This document shows, in pieces, positions 10,205 through 20,418 of a DNA stretch of 64,000 bases. Where the stretch lies: positions 71,086,468-71,150,467 of the forward strand of contig JAMXBB010000003.1 of NCBI GenBank assembly GCA_024138015.1, given 5' to 3'. The notes beneath the pieces were generated by a model. That model had not been told where the DNA came from and ran no database searches. It saw only the letters and a list, made by a program, of their open reading frames with translations. How positions within the stretch are numbered: position 1 is the stretch's first letter; each line of letters starts with the position of its first letter. The stretch is from Lumnitzera littorea. Taxonomy: Eukaryota > Streptophyta > Magnoliopsida > Myrtales > Combretaceae. The translations under genes and the position numbers were made by a program.

Positions 10205-11090
10205 TTCTTCCATGTCTACACTCTCATCCTTTTCACTTTCTTCTTCCTTAGTTATCTATTCCATCTCTTCTTTGGAGTTTAAAGTTGTAGTAGTGGAGAT
10301 GGTGGTGTTGGGAACCCATGGTAGGCCAAGAGTGCGTTAACCTTAGCCTTAGTATGTTAGACTTGGTGCTTTAAGGATTTTTACCTTTTTCAGCAATTTC
10401 TAAACTATCCTCTTAATCATTCCATCACTGAAGAGGATCCATACTGTTATTAAGATGAGAAGGAAGTTGCGTCCTCATATGGCTTGGGTAGTAGGTTCTT
10501 TGGTAGCATAGGGAGCTTCATAGCTTGGATTGATTGAAAGCTGATCAAGGAAGGTCGATAAAGCACTTGCATGTACAGTAGGTCATGAAATATAGGGGTT
10601 TTCTTCAGAAACCTTGTAATGAAAGGACTTACAAAAAATATGGCCAGCTCGTCCTTTAATAGCTTGGCTTTTGAAGAAGAAATCCATACAGATGCTTAGG
10701 TTTATCGGATGTCACTCCGCTATGCTATATAAATACAATACATCCTGTTTCATTACCCCATTACAATAGCTCCTTCCCGTGACGCTTTGAGCATGTACAT
10801 AGTGAATGATCCTAAGTGTAGGATCTCTCAGCTTGGAAGCTGTCAACTTCCCTGGATCATATACAGAACTTCCAAAACTCAGCCTCACCTATACTTGGGC
10901 ATCACTCACAACCCTAGGTAGCTTATAAGGTAGATTCTTGTACTCCTTAAATCATATAAAACTCTCAGGGTATATACCTAGTGGATTGATATCCTATTGA
11001 AAGGCATGGTCACATTTTGACCATTGCATTAGAAATACATGGTATTTTAGGTCCTATTTTCTATTTGGTTGGTTGCTAGTGTTAAGAGTA
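10205..11090 (-). pseudogene. Athila ORF-1/env-like protein, degenerate
   Basis: Read on the minus strand, one frame gives KLRDPTLRIIHYVHAQSV, a Cys-poor stretch with VMKQDVLYLYSIAE, then GRAGHIFCKSF, and an acidic tail EEESEKDESVDMEEDDD before a stop. The order LR.PTLR..H, then ...E.Y.LYS..., then GHI and an acidic C-terminus is typical of the Athila ORF-1/env-like family found in Ty3 Athila elements. It lies between gag and the 3' LTR. Several in-frame stops and probable frameshifts break it. The role of the protein is not established; an envelope-like function has been proposed for some members. Homology is by eye only. Confidence 0.55.
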
Positions 11091-12069
11091 CTCAAGATTT
11101 CATACACCTAACATGAGTTTTATGCATAACATGCCAACAACAACATTATCACAACCCTCGTACTCGTCCTTTATTCAATCTTTACCTGTTAAGCATGTGT
11201 TTTTAGTGAAATTTTAAGCAAAAAAAGGATACATATCATTTTTTGTCATACTATCCCTCATGAAAACAAAGATTTCTACACATGCAAGAATTATGTTTCA
11301 TCACCAAATCCAAAAAAAAAAAAAGTCCTATTTTTATCTAAATAAACAACAAATCCAAAAACTAAGTTGAGAGTGATGAAATACGTACCTTGATTTGTTT
11401 GTGCACAAGTTAAATTTTTAAGGATTGTGGGGTTTGGATGATTGTGTAGTGAGAGAAAGTGAAAGTGGCTGGAGTTTTAGAGAGAGAAGTAGTGTATAGA
11501 GTGAAGAAGAAATACTTTACTTGTGGTTTTCATGTTCATGGTATGACTATGGTCAAGGATCATAGCATGATCTTGATCGCAGCTCTCTTTTCTTGAATTT
11601 TGCACTTCTTTCAAATTAATTTATGAGAGAATCATTGGTTAAATTCATGGGGGTAGACTTTGGCCATGTTCTCTTTTAGCTGTCGAACTAGAATTTTGTT
11701 GAATTCTTTTGATTCTTTTCTTAAAATTGCTATGAAATATCTTAAAAATAAAGTAAATTAAAGCTTAAAATTAAATGAAGGACAACTCAATTGGATGATA
11801 ACATTATTCATTTACAATTGCATAAGTAAGGATTCTAATAACCGTTTTTAAGAGAAATAAAGTGTTCAATACAAGGTAAATCACCGATAAGACTCCAAAT
11901 GACTTGATGCTAGAATTGAGTAAAATAAGATAACAATAAACAAAATAACAACTTAAACAAAACCAAACTTGGGTTACCTCCTAAGAGTGCTGTTGTTTAT
12001 CATTGTTAGCTCGATGGTTGAATCTTTCTCATAATTTGATTTCAAACCGCTAGTTTAGGATTTAGTTCA
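11091..12069 (-). other. Athila A region between gag and env-like ORF
   Basis: Non-coding. It aligns with 34000-34930 of element B, including the GAGAGAAG..AGTGTATAGAGTGA stretch near 11480 (B: 34305) and the block near 11965-11995 whose minus strand contains CACTCTTAGGAGGTAACCCA. The latter motif is characteristic of the region downstream of the coding part of plant Ty3 elements (from memory). Pol is absent. Confidence 0.6.
11381..11395 (-). promoter_or_regulatory. Conserved 5' splice site in Athila element A
   Basis: The minus strand reads AAATCAAG|GTACGTAT with the exon/intron junction between 11389 and 11388. Element B has AATCAAAG|GTATGT at the corresponding place (34215/34214). The motif sits upstream of the env-like ORF, so it could make a spliced subgenomic RNA for that ORF. 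No acceptor was assigned. Confidence 0.5.
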
Positions 12070-12690
12070 TTGTTTTCAAGCAAGCTTTCTTATTTCCTTT
12101 TCATGATGGCTTTAGCCAATTGCCCAAGTTGACTCTTTAAGTTCTTGAGTGACGCTTTGGTGTTTCTGAGTGCTACTTTTATGGCTTGGAAATGGACATT
12201 TGAACTTTGAATGAACCTTTTCAGCAATTCTTCAACATTAAGGTTCCTATTTTGAGGTTGCAAATTTCTATTCTATTGCTGCTATTAGCTTCCCTAAGAG
12301 AAATTTGAGTGAATCCTCTAACTTAGATTATATGTATTGTTGAAAAGTTTATTCTGAGTCCTGTTAAAAATGAAATGGACATCCTCTACCTTAGCCAGTA
12401 GTTCATCTTACACTGCCTTTACCAACTTCATCAACCCTTCAATTTTCTTATTGAGGCTTTTAACCTAAGCTATTAGTGCAGTAATTGAATCTACCTTAAA
12501 TTTTTCGATCACCTTCACCTTGGATCTCACTTTATCCTACTGAAAGTTGTTTATGGCCATGCTGTTAATAAGCTTTTAGGCTTTATCTAGTGTCTTGGCC
12601 CTTAAAATGCCTCTAATTGCAACATCAATCATTTGTTGAGTAAGATAATCGAGTCTTGTTAATAGTTGGATTTCACTCTAAATTATCACT
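12070..12690 (-). pseudogene. Athila gag, C-terminal half, degenerate
   Basis: The minus strand aligns with the gag of element B. Recognisable pieces are the LL.K.LM.QLEAF segment, TAWP.TTFS (TMA.NN in intact relatives), and the NPFN..YNLR..SNFSLG-type segment that corresponds to the NPYSNTYNPGWRNHPNFSW motif of Athila gags, followed by a stretch of paired Leu and Asn. Stops are frequent. The N-terminal half, leader and PBS are missing because the sequence changes at about 12690, where the LTR of element T is inferred to begin. Confidence 0.6.
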
Positions 12691-13143
12691 TGGCTATTCA
12701 ACTATTAAGAAGACAAATAATACTGTTCTTGAATAATTTTGATTTAGTCTCCATCCACTTGATGGGCCTTAAAGCTTGGCTTGATAATATGTCTGGTTTA
12801 AATTTAGGAAAGTGGTGCAAACAGTTATGATTCGGTATGATCTCATTATGTAACCACCTACTACTCCTATATTTAGGCATGTGCTTGATTATAAGATCTC
12901 TACATGGCCTACAATCAATGATCACTATTGTTTCAAATACTCAATGTTCACATATAAATATGGAGAGAAAGCATTGTAAGAACTCTCTTATGATCTTCAA
13001 CTCTATGCTTTTCATTTATCCCTCTCAAAGATATCTATTAACTTAGGCATTGGAGTGGCTACATCGGATTAACCCTAGTACCACTTAGCCTCTACTTGTA
13101 CTTTTGCAGGTACACATCTTTACCCTAAAATCACTTGACAACA
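12691..13143 (+). mobile_element. 5' LTR of Tat element T (partial)
   Basis: The right part, GGCATTGGAGTGGCTACATC, then GGATTAACCC and TTTTGCAGGTACACATC, followed by TTGACAACA and the PBS, resembles the 3' end of Tat/Retand LTRs as I remember them. The left boundary is uncertain: it is placed where similarity to Athila gag stops. No 3' LTR partner was found. Confidence 0.5.
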
Positions 13144-13161
13144 TTTGGCATTGTCTATCAG
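13144..13161 (+). promoter_or_regulatory. Primer binding site of Tat element T (degenerate)
   Basis: TTTGGCATTGTCTATCAG directly follows the LTR end ACAACA. It resembles the TTTGGCGCCGTCTGTGG motif at this position in Tat elements, with C-to-T and G-to-A changes at CG sites. Confidence 0.55.
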
Positions 13162-13194
13162 CGCTTGGCTATGTTGGAGCAACTTTCCTTAACT

Positions 13195-14460
13195 TAGCCT
13201 AAGAAAACCAAGAACTCAACAAAAAACATGATGAGATCCTTAACCTTCTCTATAAAAATGTCTACCCAAATCAAAATCAAGAACATGGCAATAATAGTGC
13301 CGAGAATAGTGGTGATTCAATCTATTCTCTAGAATTACCAAGAAAATAGGCTAAAGTTACACTTAGACCTTTGGCCCCTACTCTTAAGAAAAGTAATAAG
13401 AGAAAGCAACTACAGTAGGTACACCATGCGGGACCCTTACATGTTAGTACCCTTGCTTTGACAAGTAAGCAATTTTAAATAAAGAAGAGTTCTTTCATCT
13501 TTGAGATTTTAGACAAAGTGATATCATAGCACATCAAGCTGTTACAGTTTGAGACTTATGAATAAGAGATCCTAAGGATCATCTCAAATATTATCACATC
13601 TTGGCTAAGCTTCACAGCTTAAGTGATGTTGTGGCTTGCCAAGCTTTCCCCTTAACGTTGAGGAATGCAGCTAGCACATGGTTTAAACATTTGAAGTTGA
13701 GCACAATATCATGTTTTGAAGATTTAGTATGTTTTTACAACACTTCCTTGTAAGTAAGCTTCTTGTTAAGGATTCTTCTATCCTTAACACTATAAAGCAA
13801 AAATCAAACGAATCAATTAGGGACTATTTGGCTAGATTCATGGCTAAGATGGTCTAGATTCCTGAGTTAGACATGAGCATTGCTCTCAACGTAGTTATTG
13901 ATGGAGTTAAACCTCATAGAGACTTTTTTAAGTCTTTGGCCAAAAATAAGCCGAAAACTTTTGTTGAGTTTAAGGCTAAGGCTATGTCTTACATTTGCTA
14001 GGAAGACAACATTAAAGCTCAGTAAGAGGCCAATCAGAGTAGAATAGACTGGAAAGGTGACAAGAAGAAGAGTATAAAAGATTAATTGGGAACACATGAT
14101 GATCAGTGTTCCGAAGGGTATAATATTAAGAAAAGAAGGTCAGGCATCCCTACATATTTTGTTTATATGTTACTCAATTATCCAATTGTAGACATATTGA
14201 TGGAAGTGCACTGTCAAAGGGAGGTATTGCAATGGCCAGAAAGGATGAGAGGAAATCCTTTATGATAGAATTCTAATAAATATTGTGATTTCCATTGTGA
14301 TAGATGCCATAATACTAATGAATGTGTCTAGCTCAAGAATGCAATTGAGGATACAATCCAATGAGGGTATCTAAGTAATTTTCTTGCCCACGATGTCAAG
14401 AATTTTGAGGAACCAACTTAGAGGAAACGTGATGAGTAGGAGAATGTCATGTAACCTTCT
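13195..14460 (+). pseudogene. Tat gag with zinc knuckle, degenerate
   Basis: After a short N-terminal part reading ENQELNKKHDEILNLLYKN, the gag core reads DPKDHLKYYHILAKLHSL, then SDVVACQAFPLTLRNAASTW near 13569-13700, which is the capsid-type Retrotrans_gag signature (DP..H...Y...M...G.SD...C.AFP.TL...A..W). The C-terminal zinc knuckle near 14279-14335 reads KYCDFHCDRCHNTNECV. The frame is broken by many stops, mostly TAG or TAA, and by frameshifts after about 13740. It would encode the structural protein of the virus-like particle. Confidence 0.75.
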
Positions 14461-14499
14461 TAGGTTGGGAAAGATGCAAGAGATGGAAGTAGCAACAGG

Positions 14500-15070
14500 T
14501 TACTGAATGATATAATAAATACTATTATCGACAGACCTTCCGCCTTAGGTCGATTAAGCTCTTCGAGCTTGACTAATGCCATACATTATGTTCGTAATGT
14601 GTAAGGCAAAAAGGTTAAGATTGACAACACGATTTCTTTCATGGAATAAGATTTCAAGAGTGTTTAAAGGCCCAATGATAATGCATTTGTAATTAATACG
14701 AGAATGGTTAACTTCAAGGTTAAAAAGATTCTTGTCAACACTCGAAGTTTGGTAGATATTATTTTTCAACATGCTTTTAATCAAATGAAGCCAAAGATCA
14801 AAGTGTAGTTGAGATCTTATGACTATGATTTATATGCTTTCAATAATCAACTTGTTTGGGCCAATAGGATAATTTCTCTCCCAATCTAGATTGGAGATGA
14901 CGAGTGTGTTACAAAAGACAAGGTAGATTTCCTTGTTGTCAAATGTTGGTCCTCGTATAATATGATCATGGGTCAATTGTATCAACATTTATTTAGTATG
15001 GTTTCTTCGATTGCACTTCTCAAGGCCAAATTTCCTACTCTCATTGGAGTTAGTGCATGTAAAGGGGACT
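14500..15070 (+). pseudogene. Tat aspartic protease, degenerate
   Basis: Homology runs from the RLSSSSLTNAIHYV linker through MVNFKVKKILVNTRSLVDII and FQHAFNQM to a C-terminal segment with FLVVKCWSSYNMIMGQ and FPTLIGV. In intact relatives the active site reads VD.GSS.DI(L/I)F; here the corresponding residues are N-T-R-S, so the catalytic Asp and the following Gly are changed. Processing of gag-pol by this copy would not be possible. Confidence 0.65.
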
Positions 15071-15244
15071 AATAATTAGCAAAATCCTTGTATCTAAGGG
15101 CACTATGGCATGAGGAAATTTTTCAAGTTAAAACTTATCCTGAACACAAATTAGTCACAATAGAAAATATCGAGGAAGAGTTAGAAGAGATCCCATTGGG
15201 AAATAATCCTAGGAAGACAACAAAAATAGGGAAACCTTTATCGA

Positions 15245-16560
15245 CAGATATCCACTAAAGTTTGATTAACTTTTTATGAGATAGTGCTAATGTGTTTGCA
15301 TGGTCTCCCTTAGATTTGTTGGGCATCTTGAGAGATGTAATAACCTATAAGCTTTAGATTGATCCCAATGTGAAGGTGATTTAGTAGAGGAAAAGGCATT
15401 TCACTCTCGAATGATAGGTAATCATTAAAGAAGAAGTCTAAAAGCTATTAAAGGTAGAGTTCATTAAGGAAGAGCCTTATTCAACTTAGCTAGCCAATTG
15501 TCAAATGGCATATGTGCATAGACTTTATGGATTTGAATAAGCTTTGTCATAAAGATTGTTTCCCCTTTCCAAGAATAGATCAGATGGTTGACTCAACTAT
15601 CGATATGCTTTACTATTCTTTATGGATGCTTTTTTTGGCTATAATCAAATCAAAATGGATGAGGAAGATGAAGTTCATACATCCTTTGTCACTAACTTTG
15701 GGATGTACTATCACATGGAGATGCCCTTTAGGCTAGAAAATGCTAGCATGACCTATCAAAGGCTTATCACCAAAATGTTCAAGCCTTAAATTCATTAGAA
15801 CGTAGGAGTATATGTTGATAACATGATTATGAAAAGTGCAATAGAGAATTAGCATCTTATTGATCTTGAGGAGATATAATATGAAAGTGAACTCGTAGAA
15901 GTGCATTTTTAGTGCTACTTTAGGAAAATTTTTAGGTTATATGGTCACCCGCATAAAATTGAAGCAAACCTAAGGAAGATCGATGCTATTCGAAACATGA
16001 AGTCCCTTTACACAGTCAAGGAAGTTTAGGAGCTAACTGGATGGATAGCCACCCTAAATAGATTTGCGTTGAAAAGTACAGACAAATGTGTAGAGTTTTT
16101 TAAAACCTTAAAGAACTTGAAAGAATTATGGTAGATTGATGAGTGTGAAAGAGCATTTAATGAGCTAAAAGAGTTTCTTGCATCGCCACCAATACTCTTG
16201 GCACCCATTTTGGAAGAAAATTTATTCCTATATTTGTTAGTTAGTAGTCGAGCACTTTCCTCTATCTTGGTTTGAATAGAAGGCAGAGAGCATTGGCTGA
16301 TTTATTACATGACCTATGTTTTATAAGGGCTAGAACACTAATATACGAAGATTGAAAAATTTGCATTGGCGATTGTTCTCTCGGTAAGAAAGTTAAAGCT
16401 ATACTTTAAGGTACATCAAATTGTTGTCTTTATTGATCAGTCTTTGTGATATGCTTTACAGTGACCAAACTCCTTAAGGTGATGAAGTATGCTTTTGAGC
16501 TAAGTGCTTATGGTGTATAGTACAAACCTAGAATACAATTAAAAGCTTAAGTATTAGCAA
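15245..16560 (+). pseudogene. Tat reverse transcriptase and RNase H, degenerate
   Basis: The RT starts after DIH.SLINFL..SANVFAW (the WSPED-like entry of Tat pol). It includes FIKEEPYST, then MCIDFMDLNKLCHKDCFPFP (15512 on), a frameshift near 15620, DAFFGYNQIKMDEEDEVHTS and MPFRLENASMTYQRL. The catalytic motif near 15808-15825 reads YVDNM in place of YVDDM, so the second Asp is lost. A connected RNase H of the usual Ty3 type follows (TKIEKFALAIVLSVRKL near 16345). In-frame stops are numerous. Confidence 0.8.
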
Positions 16561-16599
16561 ATTTTGTAGCTGAATTCACTAGTAAAGAAGACAACATAA

Positions 16600-17060
16600 C
16601 GATGGCTGAGAGGCTGATATGGAATTTATATGTTGATGGCTAATATGGAATTATATGTTGATGGCTACTTTATTAAGGAAGGATAAGGTGTGTGCCTCAT
16701 TCTATAAGGACCCCATAATGTGAAAGTTAATTATGCTTTGAAGTTTAAGTTTCCAGCTAGCAATAATGAGGTCGAGTACAAAGCCTTAATAGCTATACTT
16801 AAATTGGTGAAAGAAGTTGGTGCTGAGAAAGTTGAAGTTTTTTATGACTCACAACTAGTTGTGAATCAAGTCAAAGAGAGTTATGCGACAAAAGAAGAAG
16901 TGATGAGCAAGTACTTGCTGATAGTATTGACTCCCAAGGAAGAGTTTCAATCCTTTTCAGTTGAGAAAATACCAAGAAGTAGAAACATTACTACTGATAA
17001 GTTTTCGAAGTTAGCTAGTATAGAACTCCCTAACTTCAATGACAAGCTCTTTATTTAGTA
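16600..17060 (+). pseudogene. Second, archaeal-type RNase H of Tat element
   Basis: Reads LYVDGYFIKEG, a stop, then KVNYALKFKFPASNNEVEYK, ALIAILKLVKEVGAEKVEV and FYDSQLVVNQVKESYATK, ending PRSRNITTDKFSKLASIELP. Conserved acidic positions D (VDG), E (NNEVEYKAL), D (YDSQLV) and D (TTDKFS) are visible. A second RNase H of this type is characteristic of the Tat lineage. 16720-17058 is an uninterrupted frame of 112 codons. A 27-28-bp tandem duplication near 16615-16670 (TATGTTGATGGCTAATATGG) repeats the start of the domain. Confidence 0.85.
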
Positions 17061-18360
17061 TCTCCTTAATAAGACCTTACAAATTGTTGAGCAAAGCTAT
17101 AAGTTGTCTCTCTACCTAAAGTAGAAGTTTGGAATGGACCCAATTACAAACCATTTGAAGGATAGTGTCCTCCTTAATGATAGGAAAGGAACTCATCGGT
17201 TAATCTATCAGGTTGCAAATTATACAATGATTAATGACCAATTTTACAAACGTGGCCTTTCTTAACCTTATCTTCTATGTCTTCTACTGAAGGACATACA
17301 ACGAATATTGTCTAAATTACATGGTGGTATCTATAGCAACCATTTAAAGGGCCTAACCCTGTATGTCTGCATATTGTGACTTGGCTATTATTGGTTGACT
17401 ATAAGAGAGGATGCAAAATTTGCTATTTAGCAATGTCACAATGTTAGAAACATAAGGTACTAAGGCATGCACCTTCTATTGAGCTCTACAGCCTTACTAC
17501 CCTTTGGCCTTTCACTTAATGGGGATTGGACATACTTGGACCATTTCTAAGGTCCATAGTACAGTAGCAATTCATCATAGTTGCTGTGAATTATTTTACC
17601 AAATGGATGGAGGTCGAAGCAGTGGCAAGAATCACCAAGCAGAAGGTCGAAGCTTTTGTTTTCAAGTTCATCATATTGAAATATGGGGTTCCATTAATGA
17701 TAATAACTGACAATGGACCACAATTTGATAATGATAATTTTTGAGCATTTTGTGAGAAATACGACATTCGTTTGAATTGCACTTCAGTGGCTCATCCTCA
17801 AATCAATGGGCAAGTGGAAGTTGTTAATAAGATCATCTTACATAGGTTGAAGAGGAAAGTTGACCAAGTCAAGAGTAAATGGGCTAATGAATTATTGAGC
17901 ATTTTATGGGGGTATAGGACTACCTATAGGACTTCAATTGGAGAAATAACCTTTAGATTGGCATATGGGTTGGAAGCTGTACTACTGATTGAGATGGATC
18001 TACCCAATCTTCATACATAGAACTTTGACATAATGGCTAATCAAGTCGGCCTTACAGCTGATATAGATATAATTGAGGAGATAAGACCTATTTTAAAGAT
18101 GAGAGCTATTGATTATCAGTACAAAGCAGCCAAGTATTATAATCAAAAGGTAAAACTCAAGGTATTTTGGCTCAGAGATTTAGCTTGTAGAAAGTTAGAG
18201 GCAACTAGCACGCGAGAGAACCAAAGAAAGCTCTTCACAAATTAGGAGGATCTTGTTAGGATCCAAGAAGTCATAGGCAAGGAGGCCTATCAACTAGAAA
18301 GACTAGATGGTACAATCATCCTTTAAGCATGGAATGCCAAGAATTTGAAGCTTTACTTTT
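17061..18360 (+). pseudogene. Tat integrase, degenerate
   Basis: The catalytic core retains the DDE positions: G-L-D-I-L-G-P-F near 17523, IITDNGPQFD near 17701, and NGQVEVVNKIILHRLKRKVD near 17808. Other family words are YFTKWMEVEAVARITKQKVE and GYRTTYRTS. The C-terminal part includes MRAIDYQYKAAKYYNQKVK and ends KNLKLYF. Frameshifts and TAG/TGA stops separate the pieces, the longest open runs being at 17772-18020 and 18033-18245. There is no sign of a chromodomain, as expected for Tat. Confidence 0.85.
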
Positions 18361-18959
18361 CTTAGTTCCTTTAATGTTATGGTCTGTTTTTATTTCAAAC
18401 ATTGTAAAGTGATGACCTACATCTTGTTTCAAGTATGAAATGTTCATTTCAAGTTTATGAGTATCTCTACTTCTTGTTGTTTTCATTCTCCATCAATGCA
18501 TTATTAACAAATTAATGAAGTTCTAGCTATATAGCGAATGGACCAATATTTAATAAGTTCAAACCTATAATGGTTAACAAGCTTAATGATTACTGATGAG
18601 TAACATAAATTCATCTTTAATAATATGCCTTTTAATAGGTAATTTCATGGAAAAGGAAAAAAAAGCACTTGTTCATGTCCTATGCAACTAACGAATGCCA
18701 TGTCTACAAAAAGACATCTAATACGCACATGAAATAAAACATGCCCAAAAGAAAGAACGTATACATGAAATAAAACGTATCAAAAACTTATAACTTGTAC
18801 ATGAAATTAAATATATAGGAAATAAAGGGTGTAAAGGTTGAATATCTCATGACAATAGATGGTTGGCATCCCGACCATATTAAGTCCGTATAATAATTAA
18901 GAAAATAAAGTACAAATTAACAAATCGTCTCAAGAATTCGGTACGTTCTTGTTCTTTGA
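18361..18959 (+). other. 3' spacer of Tat element T
   Basis: Non-coding. Holds AT-rich sequence with repeated ATGAAATAAAACATG words near 18731-18800. It separates IN from the antisense ORF, as in other Tat elements. Confidence 0.5.
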
Positions 18960-19420
18960 TTAAGCTAAAGTATTGTCCTCATTAGAAGAAGATGAGAACT
19001 TCTTAAAGCTTACTTCTTTTTCGATACTAGGGCTTTTGGAGTACTTAGATGTTTTTTTACAAACATAAGGGGTCTCCTTAGATGATAGTTTTACGTTGTT
19101 GATAGGAGCTTCAATATTGGCTTCAACATTGTCACCTTCCCCTTGAACCTCTGTCTCTGCTTCTTTACTGACTTTTTCATTGCCATTGCTGGCGTCATTA
19201 TCATCAACATCGGCAAAGTCTAGGCATGACAAATCATAGTCAAGGTGAACTTTTAAATTCGCTTTTCTCGCCTGTTAGACCACTTACAGAAGCTTCTTTC
19301 AGAGTAATTTCTCATATTGTTGATTGGGAGCTAAGATTTTTAGTGCTTCCTCTACGAAGAGCTTCTTTTTTGCTGCCTCCTCTAACTCAGCAACATGATA
19401 CTTGAGCTTGGACCCATTTA
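18960..19420 (-). pseudogene. Antisense ORF of Tat element, truncated
   Basis: On the strand opposite to pol, 19232-18960 is open: MSCLDFADVDDNDASNGNEK, then KEAETEVQGEGDNVEANIEA, ending in a Ser/Lys-rich tail (SPSIEKEVSFKKFSSSS). The same frame continues upstream to 19420 with a few stops, reading KLKYHVAELEEAAKKKLFVE and EALKILAPNQQYEKLL, a Glu/Lys/Leu pattern that suggests a coiled coil. Tat elements such as Grande carry an ORF of unknown function in antisense orientation between IN and the 3' LTR. The start is lost because element G inserted at 19420/19421. Confidence 0.7.
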
Positions 19421-20241
19421 TGATGGGAATCAAGCTATAGGACCCCTAACTCGCAGCTGAGCCCAAGGACTAAAGGGGTTGGCATGACAGATCCTTATGT
19501 TCCAACCAACCCTTGCCGAGGTCGAGGTTGAGGTCGAGTACTTACTTACCGAATTACCTCTAATGCTGTGCTGTATGATCACCCTTTATTCTTTAGCATG
19601 CCGAGTTGACGATTACTCTCTATTGTTGAGCCGCCCAATCACTTAGCATCATCCTTATCGAGAAGTCGAGAGAGTTAATTCGGACCGATTGAGCCATCCT
19701 TGCTTAGATAAGCTTATCTGTCCATACTTTTTTATCCACATCTCCTAACAACCCTACTAATGATTATTTTCCTTGTATATTCATTTTTGCCCCTTTCTAA
19801 CATGTACATCGTCCCTTTAAGAAATGCCCTTTTTGTCTTTTCCCTTTTGGGCAAGTTACCTTAGTTTATGGGTATAAATACCCCTATACTTGTAGTTATA
19901 AGATGATCAGATTACATTTAATACACTTGAGTACTTATTTCCTTACATAAACACTACTTGTTTACTCTCGGCATCACTCTTATCCTTTCCCTTAAGTAAG
20001 GTTAGGTGGCGAGTAATCTCACCAGACCAATTCTTGCGTTATATTGAATTATGCTGTGAGTCCTTGAAAGTTCCTTTGGTGCGTCATATTCTCTGGAATT
20101 GTTCATAGGTTTTTGCTTATTGCTCCATTTGCCTTTGTCACTCTTTTCATACCTTTCCCCATTAGCCCTTTTTCGAGCTTTTTGCAAGCTTGGACCTATC
20201 TAGTGACTGGCTTTGTCTTTTCTTGGTCACGGTTTGCACCA
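19421..20241 (+). mobile_element. 5' LTR of element G
   Basis: About 821 bp, from TGATGGGAATCAAGCTATAG to TTTGCACCA. The start is matched by the 3' LTR fragment at 24855. A TATAAATA box is at 19873-19880. It is followed after two bases by the PBS. Confidence 0.85.
19873..19880 (+). promoter_or_regulatory. LTR TATA box (element G)
   Basis: TATAAATA in the context GGGTATAAATACCCCT, in the middle of the 5' LTR and about 370 bp from its end. Position and sequence fit the U3/R promoter of the element. Confidence 0.65.
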
Positions 20242-20243
20242 TC

Positions 20244-20256
20244 TTGGTATCAGAGC
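20244..20256 (+). promoter_or_regulatory. Primer binding site, initiator tRNA-Met
   Basis: TTGGTATCAGAGC, the exact plant consensus complementary to the 3' end of initiator tRNA-Met. It starts two bases after the LTR end and defines the internal region of G. Confidence 0.92.
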
Positions 20257-20418
20257 AAAGGTTTTGTGTGAACTAAAGTTAGTTCTTCTTGAATTTCTGT
20301 TGTGCTCCATTTTACCTGTGTGAAATAGAGTTAGTTATTGAGTTCATTTGTCTTCTGTGTTATTAGCTATTCACTTTATGAAGTGTTTGTTTAAATTCTA
20401 AATCTATGAGAAAAAAAA

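Larger units (their letters stand above)
7009..12690 (-). mobile_element. Athila-type Ty3 element A (pol-less, 5' truncated)
   Basis: A minus-strand element. Read from high to low coordinates it has the C-terminal half of gag (12690-12070), a conserved post-coding motif near 11975, a splice donor at 11388, an env-like/ORF-1 pseudogene (11090-10205), a long non-coding tract with repeats, a PPT and the 3' LTR. No PR, RT, RNase H or IN is present between gag and the downstream region. Element B (30853-37719) aligns with it across the same gag-to-3' junction, so the absence of pol is a family trait. The 5' end (LTR, PBS, gag N-terminus) is missing where element T begins. Confidence 0.75.
12691..19420 (+). 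mobile_element. Tat-lineage Ty3 element T (degenerate, 3' end missing)
   Basis: Order: partial 5' LTR, PBS, gag with zinc knuckle, PR, RT, RNase H, second (archaeal-type) RNase H, IN, a 3' spacer and an antisense ORF. The double RNase H and the antisense ORF in the 3' region are hallmarks of Tat-lineage elements such as Grande and Retand. All coding parts are broken by stops and frameshifts. It begins within gag of Athila element A. Its 3' part is interrupted at 19420 by element G; the remainder and 3' LTR were not found. Confidence 0.85.
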
